The translations under genes and the position numbers were made by a program. The notes beneath the pieces were generated by a model. It was not told the DNA's origin and did no database searches. It saw nothing but the letters and a program-made list of their open reading frames with translations. A DNA stretch of 64,000 nucleotides from Devosia sp. Root413D1 (GTDB taxonomy: Bacteria; Pseudomonadota; Alphaproteobacteria; Rhizobiales; Devosiaceae): assembly GCF_001425235.1 (NCBI RefSeq), contig NZ_LMEA01000007.1, forward strand, positions 268,401-332,400, given 5' to 3'. Each line of letters opens with the position of its first letter. The stretch's first letter is position 1. This document shows positions 18,075 to 25,213 of this stretch, piece after piece.

Positions 18075-18195
18075 TGGGGCCACCCCCCACCCTTGATCCC
18101 TCCCCACAAGGGGGAGGGAGACGCTCGAACCGAGATCGTGCGGTTATCGCCTCCCTCCCCCTTGTGGGGAGGGAATGAGGGTGGGGGTGGCCCCA
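18075..18195. repeat. 121-bp inverted repeat, copy A
   Basis: Near-perfect inverted repeat: TGGGGCCACCCCC.. on the left and ..GGGGGTGGCCCCA on the right, with inner arms CCTCCCCACAAGGGGGAGG and complement, and a central 30-bp loop. A nearly identical element lies at 20930-21048. It lies between acs and the next gene, and is read through by the open frame of the NagZ-like gene, which is not its true start. Confidence 0.85.
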
Positions 18196-18269
18196 TGCTC
18201 AGCTCCATCGGGGTTTCGCCGCATTCTCTTGCCAGAAGCCAGTTCCCGATTTCTCCGAGACCCTCATTC

Positions 18270-19373
18270 ATGCGCCTCGCCACGATGCTTCTCGCGACGC
18301 TTCTTCCCCTTGCTGCCTCGCCCGCCTTCGCCCAGTCGCTCGAGCAGATGGCCGGGCAGATGATCGTCGTCGGGTTTGTCGGCAACGGCGTCGACGACAA
18401 GGGGGTGGCGGCGCTGAGGGCCGAGATCGCAGCAGGCGATATCGGCGGGGTGATGTATCTGAAGACCAACGTCGCGAGCCGCAAGGCGGTGGAAGCGATG
18501 AATACGGCGTTCCGCGAAGCGGCTCCAGCCGGGTTGCCGCCATTCATCACCCTCGACCAGGAAGGCGGGCTGGTCGAGCGGCTCGATAGTGCCGCCGGCT
18601 TCAAGGAAATTCCCGATGCGGCCTCGGTCGCGGCCAAAAACACGCCGGCCGAGGCCCGCGCCATCTATGATGGGTTGGCGCAAGGCGTCGCCGCCTGGGG
18701 CTTCAACGTCAATTTCGCGCCGGTGGTCGATCTGTCGGTCAACCCGAACAACCAGGTGATCGCCAAGTACGGCCGCGCCTTCGGCAAGGATGGCAAGGTG
18801 GTGGCTGAGTACGCCGCCGAGGTGATCGCCGCCCACCACGCTGCCGGGCTGCTGACCTCGCTGAAGCACTTCCCTGGCCACGGCTCATCCACGGCAGACA
18901 GCCACGAGGGCTTTGTCGACATCACCAAGACCTGGAAGGACAGCGAGCTCGAGCCCTATCGCGAGCTGATCTCAGGCGGCTACGAGGACATGGTGATGAT
19001 CGGTCACCTGATCGACACCAATGTCGATCCCTCCGGCATGCCGTCGAGCCTCTCCAAGCCCTGGATCGAGGACAAGCTGCGCGGCGAGCTCGGCTTCAAG
19101 GGCGTGGTGATCACCGACGATCTCGAGATGGGCGCCATCCGCGACCACTTCAGTCTCAAGGAGACGGTGGTCAACGCGGTGCGGGCCGGCGTCGATGTGC
19201 TGCTGTTCTCCAATACCGCCTACCAGCGCGCCACGCTGGGCGACGAGGTCCGCGCCATTCTCCTCGCCGAGGCCGAGGCCGATCCGGTGTTCAAGGCGCG
19301 CATCGAAGAAAGTTTCAAGCGCATCGTGGCGCTGAAATCGCGCATCGGAGCCGACAATGTCCAAGCTCAATAA
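18270..19373 (+). CDS. nagZ: Exported glycoside hydrolase family 3 protein (NagZ-like)
   Basis: A 367-residue GH3 enzyme of the beta-N-acetylhexosaminidase type that trims GlcNAc from peptidoglycan fragments. Seen: the KHFPGHG substrate/acid-base motif (with the DSHEGF partner) and ITDDLEMGAI with the nucleophilic Asp. Unlike cytoplasmic NagZ, it begins with a signal peptide (MRLATMLLATLLPLAASPAFAQ), so it should act in the periplasm. The ATG at 18270 is chosen for this reason; upstream codons lie in a repeat. The 3' end overlaps the DUF985 gene by 17 nt, suggesting coupling. Exact sugar specificity is inferred. Confidence 0.85.
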   Translation: MRLATMLLATLLPLAASPAFAQSLEQMAGQMIVVGFVGNGVDDKGVAALRAEIAAGDIGGVMYLKTNVASRKAVEAMNTAFREAAPAGLPPFITLDQEGGLVERLDSAAGFKEIPDAASVAAKNTPAEARAIYDGLAQGVAAWGFNVNFAPVVDLSVNPNNQVIAKYGRAFGKDGKVVAEYAAEVIAAHHAAGLLTSLKHFPGHGSSTADSHEGFVDITKTWKDSELEPYRELISGGYEDMVMIGHLIDTNVDPSGMPSSLSKPWIEDKLRGELGFKGVVITDDLEMGAIRDHFSLKETVVNAVRAGVDVLLFSNTAYQRATLGDEVRAILLAEAEADPVFKARIEESFKRIVALKSRIGADNVQAQ

Positions 19374-19857
19374 GGCTGAGGTCATCGCGTCGCTTGGGCT
19401 CGGCGGCCATTTCGAGGGCGGTTACTTCCGCGAGACCTTCCGCCCGACGCATCGTGACAAGCTCGAAACGGCGCGCGGCCGGCGCGGCACCATGACCAGC
19501 ATCTACTACATGCTGACCGACGATTCCCCGGTGGACCACTTCCACACCAAGCACTCGGACGGCATCCAGTTCCACCATTTCGGCGCGCCGCTGACCTATC
19601 ACATGATCCACCCCGACGGCCGCTACGAGGCGGTGGTGCTGGGCCCCGACCTCGCGGCGGGGCAGGTGCCGAGCCTCGCCGTCGCCGGCGGCGTCTGGAA
19701 AGCGGCCGAGCTGCTGGCCGGCGAATATGGGCTGGTCAGCGAGGTGGTAGCGCCGGGCTGGGAGATGGAGGACATGATCCTCGTCACCCGCGCCGAGCTT
19801 CTGGCTCGTTTCCCTCAGCATGCCCAAGTGATCACCCGGCTGACCCCGGCGCCGTAA
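19357..19857 (+). CDS. Cupin-fold DUF985 protein
   Basis: A 166-residue protein matching the DUF985 cupin pattern. Seen: the leading LGLGGHFEGGYFRETFRP, the SIYYMLTDDSPVDHFHTKHSDGIQFHHFGAPL core with several His that could hold a metal, and the C-terminal VSEVVAPGWEMEDM strand. Cupins of this group are small metal-binding barrels of unknown substrate. The gene overlaps the NagZ-like gene by 17 nt and uses ATG 19357, so the two probably share a transcript. No catalytic role can be assigned. Confidence 0.8.
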   Translation: MSKLNKAEVIASLGLGGHFEGGYFRETFRPTHRDKLETARGRRGTMTSIYYMLTDDSPVDHFHTKHSDGIQFHHFGAPLTYHMIHPDGRYEAVVLGPDLAAGQVPSLAVAGGVWKAAELLAGEYGLVSEVVAPGWEMEDMILVTRAELLARFPQHAQVITRLTPAP

Positions 19858-19988
19858 CGCCGTCGCGGGGTTGTCGCGGCGGTGCTGCTTCATCTATGAC
19901 GGCCGGAGTTTTCCCCACCTGAGCCGGGGCGGGCGTCGAAAGCGCTCCCGTCCCATAGCTCAAATGGGCTAAACTTCGGATCGCGGAG

Positions 19989-20029
19989 CGCTATCAGGAA
20001 AAGTTGCAGACTTTTCCGGTTCGATAGCG
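19989..20029. repeat. Double-hairpin palindromic repeat, copy 2
   Basis: Inner stem GGAAAAGT / ACTTTTCC as in copy 1, with outer arms CGCTATC (19989-19995) and GATAGCG (20023-20029). The arms differ from every other copy yet pair fully. It lies in the gap before the LpxH-like gene, about 70 nt from its start. Confidence 0.85.
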
Positions 20030-20098
20030 TGACAATCAAATACCCGGATTATCTCGCCGATCGATCGGCGGGATAATCTGCAGGCGAGAGGTTTTGGC

Positions 20099-20914
20099 AT
20101 GAGCGAAGAGGGCAGGGAGGTGCGGCGGGTACGTGCGCTGTTCATCTCCGATGTGCATCTCGGCATGCGTCCCACCCGCATCACCCAGTTGATCGACTTC
20201 CTGCGCTGGCACGAAGCCGAGACGATCTACCTCGTCGGCGACATCGTCGATGGCTGGCGGCTCGCCAAGGCCTGGCACTGGCCGGCGGAGTATCACCAGT
20301 TGGTCGAGATCTTCCTCGACAAGGCGCTGGCCGGCACGCGCATCGTGGTGCTGCCCGGCAATCATGACGAATTCCTGCGCGAGTATCTCGGCACCTATTT
20401 CGGCGAGGTCGAGTTCGTCGATCGCACCGTTCACACCACGGCACAAGGCAAGACCTACGTGGTCATGCACGGCGACCAGTTCGACGTCGTCGTCGCCCAC
20501 GCCAAGTGGCTGGCGCATGTCGGCGACTGGGCCTATCGCGCCGCGCTCCGGCTCAACATCGCCGTCAACTGGGTGCGCCGCCGCATGGGCCTGACCTACT
20601 GGTCGCTCTCGGCCTGGGCCAAGCACAAGGTGAAGAACGCCGTCAGCGTCATCGGTCGATTCGAGGAAGCGCTGACGCTCGAGGCCCGCGAAAGCGGCGC
20701 CGACGGCGTCATCTGCGGCCACATCCACTACGCCGACATGCACGAGCGGCTGGGCATCCACTACGTCAACACCGGCGACTGGGTGGAGAGCTGCACCGCC
20801 GTCGCCGAGACGCACGAAGGCGTGCTGGAGCTGGTCCGCTGGACCGAGACCCCGCTGCCGCGCAAGCCACGCCGGCTGCGGCTCAGGCGTGCGCCGGCGG
20901 TGCCCGGGCAGTAA
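20099..20914 (+). CDS. LpxH-like UDP-2,3-diacylglucosamine metallophosphatase
   Basis: A 271-residue calcineurin-fold metallophosphoesterase. Seen: the metal ligand series SDVHLG, GDIVDGW, PGNHDE, HGDQFD and CGHIHYAD, in the order of the LpxH/YbbF group, which cleaves UDP-diacylglucosamine to lipid X in lipid A synthesis. It could alternatively be an LpxH2-type phosphatase of unknown target, as alphaproteobacteria usually employ LpxI. The ATG at 20099 opens a Glu/Arg-rich leader. It is followed by a 119-bp inverted repeat and then a glycosyltransferase. Fold firm, substrate probable. Confidence 0.8.
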   Translation: MSEEGREVRRVRALFISDVHLGMRPTRITQLIDFLRWHEAETIYLVGDIVDGWRLAKAWHWPAEYHQLVEIFLDKALAGTRIVVLPGNHDEFLREYLGTYFGEVEFVDRTVHTTAQGKTYVVMHGDQFDVVVAHAKWLAHVGDWAYRAALRLNIAVNWVRRRMGLTYWSLSAWAKHKVKNAVSVIGRFEEALTLEARESGADGVICGHIHYADMHERLGIHYVNTGDWVESCTAVAETHEGVLELVRWTETPLPRKPRRLRLRRAPAVPGQ

Positions 20915-20929
20915 GTTCACATCGCGGCT

Positions 20930-21048
20930 GGGGCCCACCCCCACCCTTGATCCCTCCCCACAAGGGGGAGGGAGACGCTTGGCCGGAGAACTTGCAGCTA
21001 TCGCCTCCCTCCCCCTTGTGGGGAGGGACTGAGGGTGGGGGTGGCCCC
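20930..21048. repeat. 119-bp inverted repeat, copy B
   Basis: Almost the same sequence as the element at 18075-18195, with the same arms and only the central loop diverging. It lies 16 nt after the LpxH-like stop. Two copies within 3 kb indicate a dispersed family rather than chance. Confidence 0.85.
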
Positions 21049-21171
21049 GCGCTCCGTCATCTCCTGTGTGACAGCCCGGCTCCATCCGTCATCCCACCGT
21101 CACACCCCATTCGCAGCCCTGTCACCCGACTCCCGTAAACCCCACGCATCGCTTGCCGATGGGTGGGTCCG

Positions 21172-22197
21172 ATGCGCAAGGTACTGATCGTCACCGATGC
21201 CTGGTTGCCGCAGACCAATGGGGTGGTGCGCTGCCTCGAAGCGGTTGGACGAGAGTTGATGGGGCGGGGCCACGAGGTCAGTTACCTCACCCCCGAGGGG
21301 TTCTGGACGTTCCCGATGCCGACCTATCCGGAGATCCGGCTGTCGCTGGTAACCCCGATGACCATTGGGCAAGTCATTGCCCGCGAGGCGCCGGACCACA
21401 TCCACATCGCCACCGAAGGCCCGTTGGGCCTGCTCGCCCGCTTCGTCTGCCTCGAGCAGGGGCTGGCCTTCACCACCAGCTACCACACTCGCTTCCCTGA
21501 ATATGTCGCGGCCCGCATGCCGATCCCGACCGAGTGGACCTATGGTTTCCTGCGCTGGTTCCATGGCCCGGCCGCCGCAACGCTGGTGCCGACCGCCTCG
21601 ATGCAGGAAGAGCTCGCCGCGCGCCAGTTCGGCCACGTCCGGCTCTGGACCCGCGGCGTCGACCACTCGCGTTTCTCGCCGGGCCCCAAGAGCGAGTTTT
21701 CCGATCTGCCCGGCCCGCACCTGCTCTATGTCGGCCGCGTCGCGGTGGAAAAGAACGTCGAAGCGTTCCTCAAGCTCGATGTCCCCGGCACCAAGATCAT
21801 CGTCGGCGACGGCCCGGCCCGCGCCGAGCTCGCGGCGCGCTATCCCGAAGCCGTATTCCTTGGCCTCAGGACCGGCGAGGAGTTGTCCAGGCTCTACCGT
21901 TCGGCCGATGTTTTCGTGTTCCCCAGCCGCACCGACACCTTCGGCAACGTCATGATCGAGGCGTTGGCGTCGGGGGTGCCGGTCGCCGCGTACCCGGTCA
22001 CCGGCCCGCGCGACATCCTCACCGACCCCGCCTGCGGCGCGCTCGACGAGGACCTCGGCTTCGCCGTCATCCGCGCCCTCACGCTCAGCCGCGAAGCGGC
22101 GCGCACCCACGCCCTCGGCTTCACCTGGGCCCGTTGCGCCGACCTATTCCTCGCGGCGCTGGTGCCGGTCCGCAAAGCGGCGGCGAAGGCGGCATGA
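21172..22197 (+). CDS. Group 1 (GT4) glycosyltransferase, MgtA-like
   Basis: A 341-residue GT-B glycosyltransferase. Seen: the N-terminal IVTDAWLPQTNGVVR loop, HIATEGPLG, the TSYHTRFPEY segment, VGRVAVEKN (start of the C-terminal domain), and FVFPSRTDTFGNVMIEALASGVPV, the nucleotide-sugar E-x7-E block. It resembles GDP-mannose-dependent mannosyltransferases that make glycolipids or phosphoinositide sugars. ATG 21172 is used; a GTG at 21163 is possible. It lies after an LpxH-like gene across a repeat, so cotranscription is uncertain. Confidence 0.85.
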   Translation: MRKVLIVTDAWLPQTNGVVRCLEAVGRELMGRGHEVSYLTPEGFWTFPMPTYPEIRLSLVTPMTIGQVIAREAPDHIHIATEGPLGLLARFVCLEQGLAFTTSYHTRFPEYVAARMPIPTEWTYGFLRWFHGPAAATLVPTASMQEELAARQFGHVRLWTRGVDHSRFSPGPKSEFSDLPGPHLLYVGRVAVEKNVEAFLKLDVPGTKIIVGDGPARAELAARYPEAVFLGLRTGEELSRLYRSADVFVFPSRTDTFGNVMIEALASGVPVAAYPVTGPRDILTDPACGALDEDLGFAVIRALTLSREAARTHALGFTWARCADLFLAALVPVRKAAAKAA

Positions 22198-22301
22198 TCT
22201 CCGTCACGTAACGCCTGATAACGCCGAGCCCGTTGATCTTTCCGCGCCCGCTCTGCACTGTCCGCCGGTGCGGCGGATTCTCCCGCCGGGAGCACACCCT
22301 G

Positions 22302-23519
22302 ATGTCGTCGACCACCATCGCCCCGCGCATCTCGCCAGAGCTGCGCGCTGCGATCTATCATTTCACCGTCTTCGGCAGCACCGGCGTAGCGTCCGTCTAT
22401 CTGGGCATCTGGCTGATCAACCATGGTATCAGCGCCGAGGAGATCGGCATTATCAACGCGGCGCCGCTGGTCGCCATGCTGCTGGTCAACCAGCTGGTGG
22501 GGCGCATCGCCGATCGCATGCCGGATTGGCGCGGCGTCATCATCGCGCTGTCGCTGATCGCTGGGCTGGTGCCGATCGGGTTGTTCTTCGTCTCCGGCTT
22601 CTGGGGCATTCTCGGCATCTGGATCTTCTCGGTGATGCCGGCCTTCGCGCTGGTGCCCGTCGTCGATGCCGCGACGCTGCGCATGACGCAGCGGCGGGGC
22701 ACCGACTTCAGCGCCGTGCGCGCCTGGGGCACCGTCGGCTTCATGGTCGCGACGCTCGTCAGCGGCCCGCTGATCGCCTGGCTCGGCGACGGCGCATTCG
22801 TTCCGGTCTTCGTCGCCTTCGCCCTGCTGCGCGCGGTGCTGGCGTTCCAGCTGCCGCAGTTCCGTTCCGGCGAGGATCGCGCCGCCTTGAGGAAGGGCGC
22901 CCGCCATCTGCGCGATGTGTTGAAGCCGTGGTTCGTGATGGGGCTGCTTGGCCTCAGCATTCTCTATTCGACCCATAGCGCGATGACTGCCTTCGCCGCG
23001 ATCCTGTGGACCGAGCAGGGCATCTCGCCGGGGCTGATCGGGCCGCTCACCGCCACCATGGCTGCGGCCGAAGCGGTGATGATGTTCGTCTGGAGCCGCC
23101 TGAAGCTCAAGGTTTCGGCCCGCCATATCATCATCTTCGCCTGTCTGGTCGCCGCCTTGCGCTGGACCGCCATGGCGTTCTCACCGCCAGTCTGGGTGCT
23201 GTTCGGGCTGCAGCTTTTGCACTCCATCACCTTCGCCATGGGGTACCTGGGCGGCATCTACTTCATCGCCAACTGGACCAGCGACGACATTGCCGCCGAG
23301 GCGCAGGGGTTCTCCTATGTGCTGCAGCAGGCCATGTCGGTGGTGATCATCCTCGCCATGGGTTGGTTCGTGGCCGCCTTTGGTCCAATGGCGTGGTTGT
23401 TCGTCGCGGCCTATGCCGTTCTCGGAGCGCTTTGCGTGGTGCTCTCGCTGAAGCTGCAGCCCCCATCAGCGCACCCGATCACGTCGGACCAGCTGACCGT
23501 AGCCGATCCGGCCCCCTGA
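22302..23519 (+). CDS. MFS transporter, phenylpropionate/nucleoside symporter-like
   Basis: A 405-residue 12-helix major facilitator. Seen: the family-typical GISAEEIGIINAAPL cytoplasmic entry, GRIADRMPDWR (A-motif position between TM2 and TM3), the AWGTVGFM segment, and a repeated second half with IANWTSDDIAAEAQGF. The pattern resembles the MFS_1-like group that includes phenylpropionate permease. It is followed 8 nt later by a paralogue with the same landmarks. The ATG at 22302 is used; the leader to 22233 lacks conservation. Substrate unknown. Confidence 0.85.
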   Translation: MSSTTIAPRISPELRAAIYHFTVFGSTGVASVYLGIWLINHGISAEEIGIINAAPLVAMLLVNQLVGRIADRMPDWRGVIIALSLIAGLVPIGLFFVSGFWGILGIWIFSVMPAFALVPVVDAATLRMTQRRGTDFSAVRAWGTVGFMVATLVSGPLIAWLGDGAFVPVFVAFALLRAVLAFQLPQFRSGEDRAALRKGARHLRDVLKPWFVMGLLGLSILYSTHSAMTAFAAILWTEQGISPGLIGPLTATMAAAEAVMMFVWSRLKLKVSARHIIIFACLVAALRWTAMAFSPPVWVLFGLQLLHSITFAMGYLGGIYFIANWTSDDIAAEAQGFSYVLQQAMSVVIILAMGWFVAAFGPMAWLFVAAYAVLGALCVVLSLKLQPPSAHPITSDQLTVADPAP

Positions 23520-23527
23520 GGTTTGAT

Positions 23528-24727
23528 ATGCCTGCCAAATCGGCCACAGAGCCGTTCATTACGCCGGAGCTGCGCGCCACGGCGTTCTACTTTTCCATCT
23601 ACATGGCAGGGGCGGCGTTCAACGTTTATGGCGGCATCTGGTTTGCCGACAAGGGGCTGAGCTCCGAGCAGATCGGCATCATCAACGCCGTACCGGTGCT
23701 GGTGACGCTGCTGCTCAACATCGTCGTCGGCCGCGTCGCCGACAAGGCGTCAGATTGGCGGCAGGTGATCGTGCTCGGCTGCGGGCTCGGCGCACTGATC
23801 CCGATCGGCCTGTTCTATGTCCACGATTTCTGGGGCATCCTGATCATCTGGACGCTGGCGCTCCTCCCCATCAACGTCATCGGCCCGGTCGTCGATGCCG
23901 CTACGATGCGGATGACGCGACGGCGCGGCACGCAATACGGCTCGATCCGCGCCTGGGGCACTGTCGGCTATATGGTGACGCTGTTCGCCGTCGGCTGGGT
24001 CATCAGCCAGTTCGGCGGCGGCATCTTCCTGCCGATGTTCGTCGGGCTCTCTATCCTTCGCGGCCTCGTCGCCTTCGGGCTGCCGCGCTTCCGCGCCGGC
24101 GAGGGCGAATTGAAGCCGCCGGTGACCGGCGCCACTCATCTCGGCGCGGTGATGAAGCCGTTCTTCCTGTTGCCGCTGGTCGGCTTCTCGATGGTCTACG
24201 CTACCCACATCGTGCTCAACGCCTTTCAGGCCCTGCTGTGGATGGAGCAGGGGCTGTCGGCCGATCTGATTGCACCGCTGCTGGCGCTGGCCGCCTTCGC
24301 CGAGGCGGCGATCATGTTCCTGTTCGGCCGGATCGCTCGCCGCTTCTCGGCCCGCAGCCTGATCCTGCTCTCGGCTGCCACGGCGGTGTTCCGCTGGATC
24401 TGCATGGGCTTCCAGCCCGGTCTCGAGTTCCTGATCCCGCTGCAGCTGCTGCACGCCTTCACCTTTGCCCTGGGCTTCATGGGCTGCGTCAACTTCATCG
24501 CCAACTGGACCAGCGACGAGATCGCCGCCGAGGCGCAGGGCTTTTTCCAGATGCTGCAGCAGACGATGAGCGTCATCGCGCTGATCGCCTTCGGCTGGCT
24601 CACCGGCCTGATGGGCGCCCAGGCCTATTTCGTCGCCGCCGCCTTCGCCTTTATTGGTGCGGTGCTGATCTGGCTGTCGATCACCATGCAAGGCCCCAAG
24701 CGCCCGGCCGAAGCCCGGCTGGGCTAG
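23528..24727 (+). CDS. MFS transporter, tandem paralogue
   Basis: A 399-residue MFS protein that parallels its upstream neighbour along its whole length: GLSSEQIGIINAVPV, GRVADKASDWR, IRAWGTVGYM, and IANWTSDEIAAEAQGF all recur at matching places. Start is ATG 23528, 8 nt after the preceding stop, so the two are cotranscribed. The frame is also open back to 23006 inside the first gene, but that is a shadow. The pair may form a heteromeric or divergent-specificity transporter set. It is followed by a 50-nt gap holding a hairpin that covers the next start. Confidence 0.85.
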   Translation: MPAKSATEPFITPELRATAFYFSIYMAGAAFNVYGGIWFADKGLSSEQIGIINAVPVLVTLLLNIVVGRVADKASDWRQVIVLGCGLGALIPIGLFYVHDFWGILIIWTLALLPINVIGPVVDAATMRMTRRRGTQYGSIRAWGTVGYMVTLFAVGWVISQFGGGIFLPMFVGLSILRGLVAFGLPRFRAGEGELKPPVTGATHLGAVMKPFFLLPLVGFSMVYATHIVLNAFQALLWMEQGLSADLIAPLLALAAFAEAAIMFLFGRIARRFSARSLILLSAATAVFRWICMGFQPGLEFLIPLQLLHAFTFALGFMGCVNFIANWTSDEIAAEAQGFFQMLQQTMSVIALIAFGWLTGLMGAQAYFVAAAFAFIGAVLIWLSITMQGPKRPAEARLG

Positions 24728-24744
24728 CAAAGCCGGCGCCGCGC

Positions 24745-24778
24745 TCTATCTCTCCTGGGTAACTCCAGGAGAGATAGA
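24745..24778 (+). promoter_or_regulatory. RBS-sequestering hairpin before cupin start
   Basis: Perfect 14-bp stem-loop with 6-nt loop GTAACT. The left arm is TCTATCTCTCCTGG (24745-24758); the right arm is CCAGGAGAGATAGA (24765-24778). The right arm contains the AGGAG Shine-Dalgarno (24768-24772) and its last base is the A of the cupin ATG. Translation of that mRNA should be blocked unless the helix opens. Confidence 0.7.
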
Positions 24779-25158
24779 TGAACGCTGCGCCCAAATCCTA
24801 TCAGCCGATCAACTTCGCCCAGAAATACGAGCTGTTCGCCGAGCAGTGGCAGCCCAAGGTGGTGGCCGAGCTGAACGACTACCAGTTCAAGCTGGTGCGC
24901 ATCGAGGGCGATTTCGTCTGGCATGACCACCCCGATACCGACGAGGCCTTCATCGTGCTCGAGGGCGAGCTGCGCATCGATTTCCGCGATGGCGCGGTAA
25001 TGGTGAAGCCCGGCGAGATGTTCGTGGTCAAGCAGGGCGTCGAGCACAAGCCCTATGCGGCTGGCGAAGTGAAGATGATGCTGATCGAGCCGCGCGGCGT
25101 CACTAATACCGGGTCGGCGCCGGGCGAACGCACGGCACAGAACGACGTCTGGATCTGA
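24778..25158 (+). CDS. Small cupin-domain protein
   Basis: A 126-residue single-domain cupin. Seen: the metal motif region FVWHDHPDTDEAFIVLEGEL (His, His, Glu ligands) and PGEMFVVKQGVEHKP with the third-strand His. Proteins of this size bind a metal and often act in small-molecule dioxygenation, isomerisation or sensing; the substrate is unknown. The ATG at 24778 sits at the exact end of a perfect hairpin that also covers its ribosome binding site, so expression is likely controlled at translation. It follows two MFS genes by 50 nt. Confidence 0.85.
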   Translation: MNAAPKSYQPINFAQKYELFAEQWQPKVVAELNDYQFKLVRIEGDFVWHDHPDTDEAFIVLEGELRIDFRDGAVMVKPGEMFVVKQGVEHKPYAAGEVKMMLIEPRGVTNTGSAPGERTAQNDVWI

Positions 25159-25161
25159 CTG

Positions 25162-25193
25162 AAAAGAAAAGGGCCCACGGTGTCCGCGGGCCC
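25162..25193 (-). terminator. Rho-independent terminator of the GPR-like gene
   Basis: On the minus strand: GGGCCC-C-GGG-type stem (25171-25193, arms GGGCCC with inner CGG / CCG) followed by the T-rich TTTTCTTTT (complement of 25162-25170). Placed 21 nt after the 25214 stop. It also lies after the convergent cupin gene. Confidence 0.8.
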
Positions 25194-25213
25194 CAGTGGA
25201 GGTATCGTGCGCG

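Noticed and set aside
18093-18269. 59-residue N-terminal extension of the NagZ-like protein
   Set aside because: The extension is encoded by the inverted repeat; a signal peptide begins at ATG 18270.
16712-18664. 650-codon minus-strand open frame across acs and nagZ
   Set aside because: Runs antisense through two clear genes and a repeat, with no recognisable domain.
23006-23527. 174-residue N-terminal extension of the second MFS transporter
   Set aside because: It reads through the first MFS gene in another frame; the ATG at 23528 gives a normal 12-helix protein.
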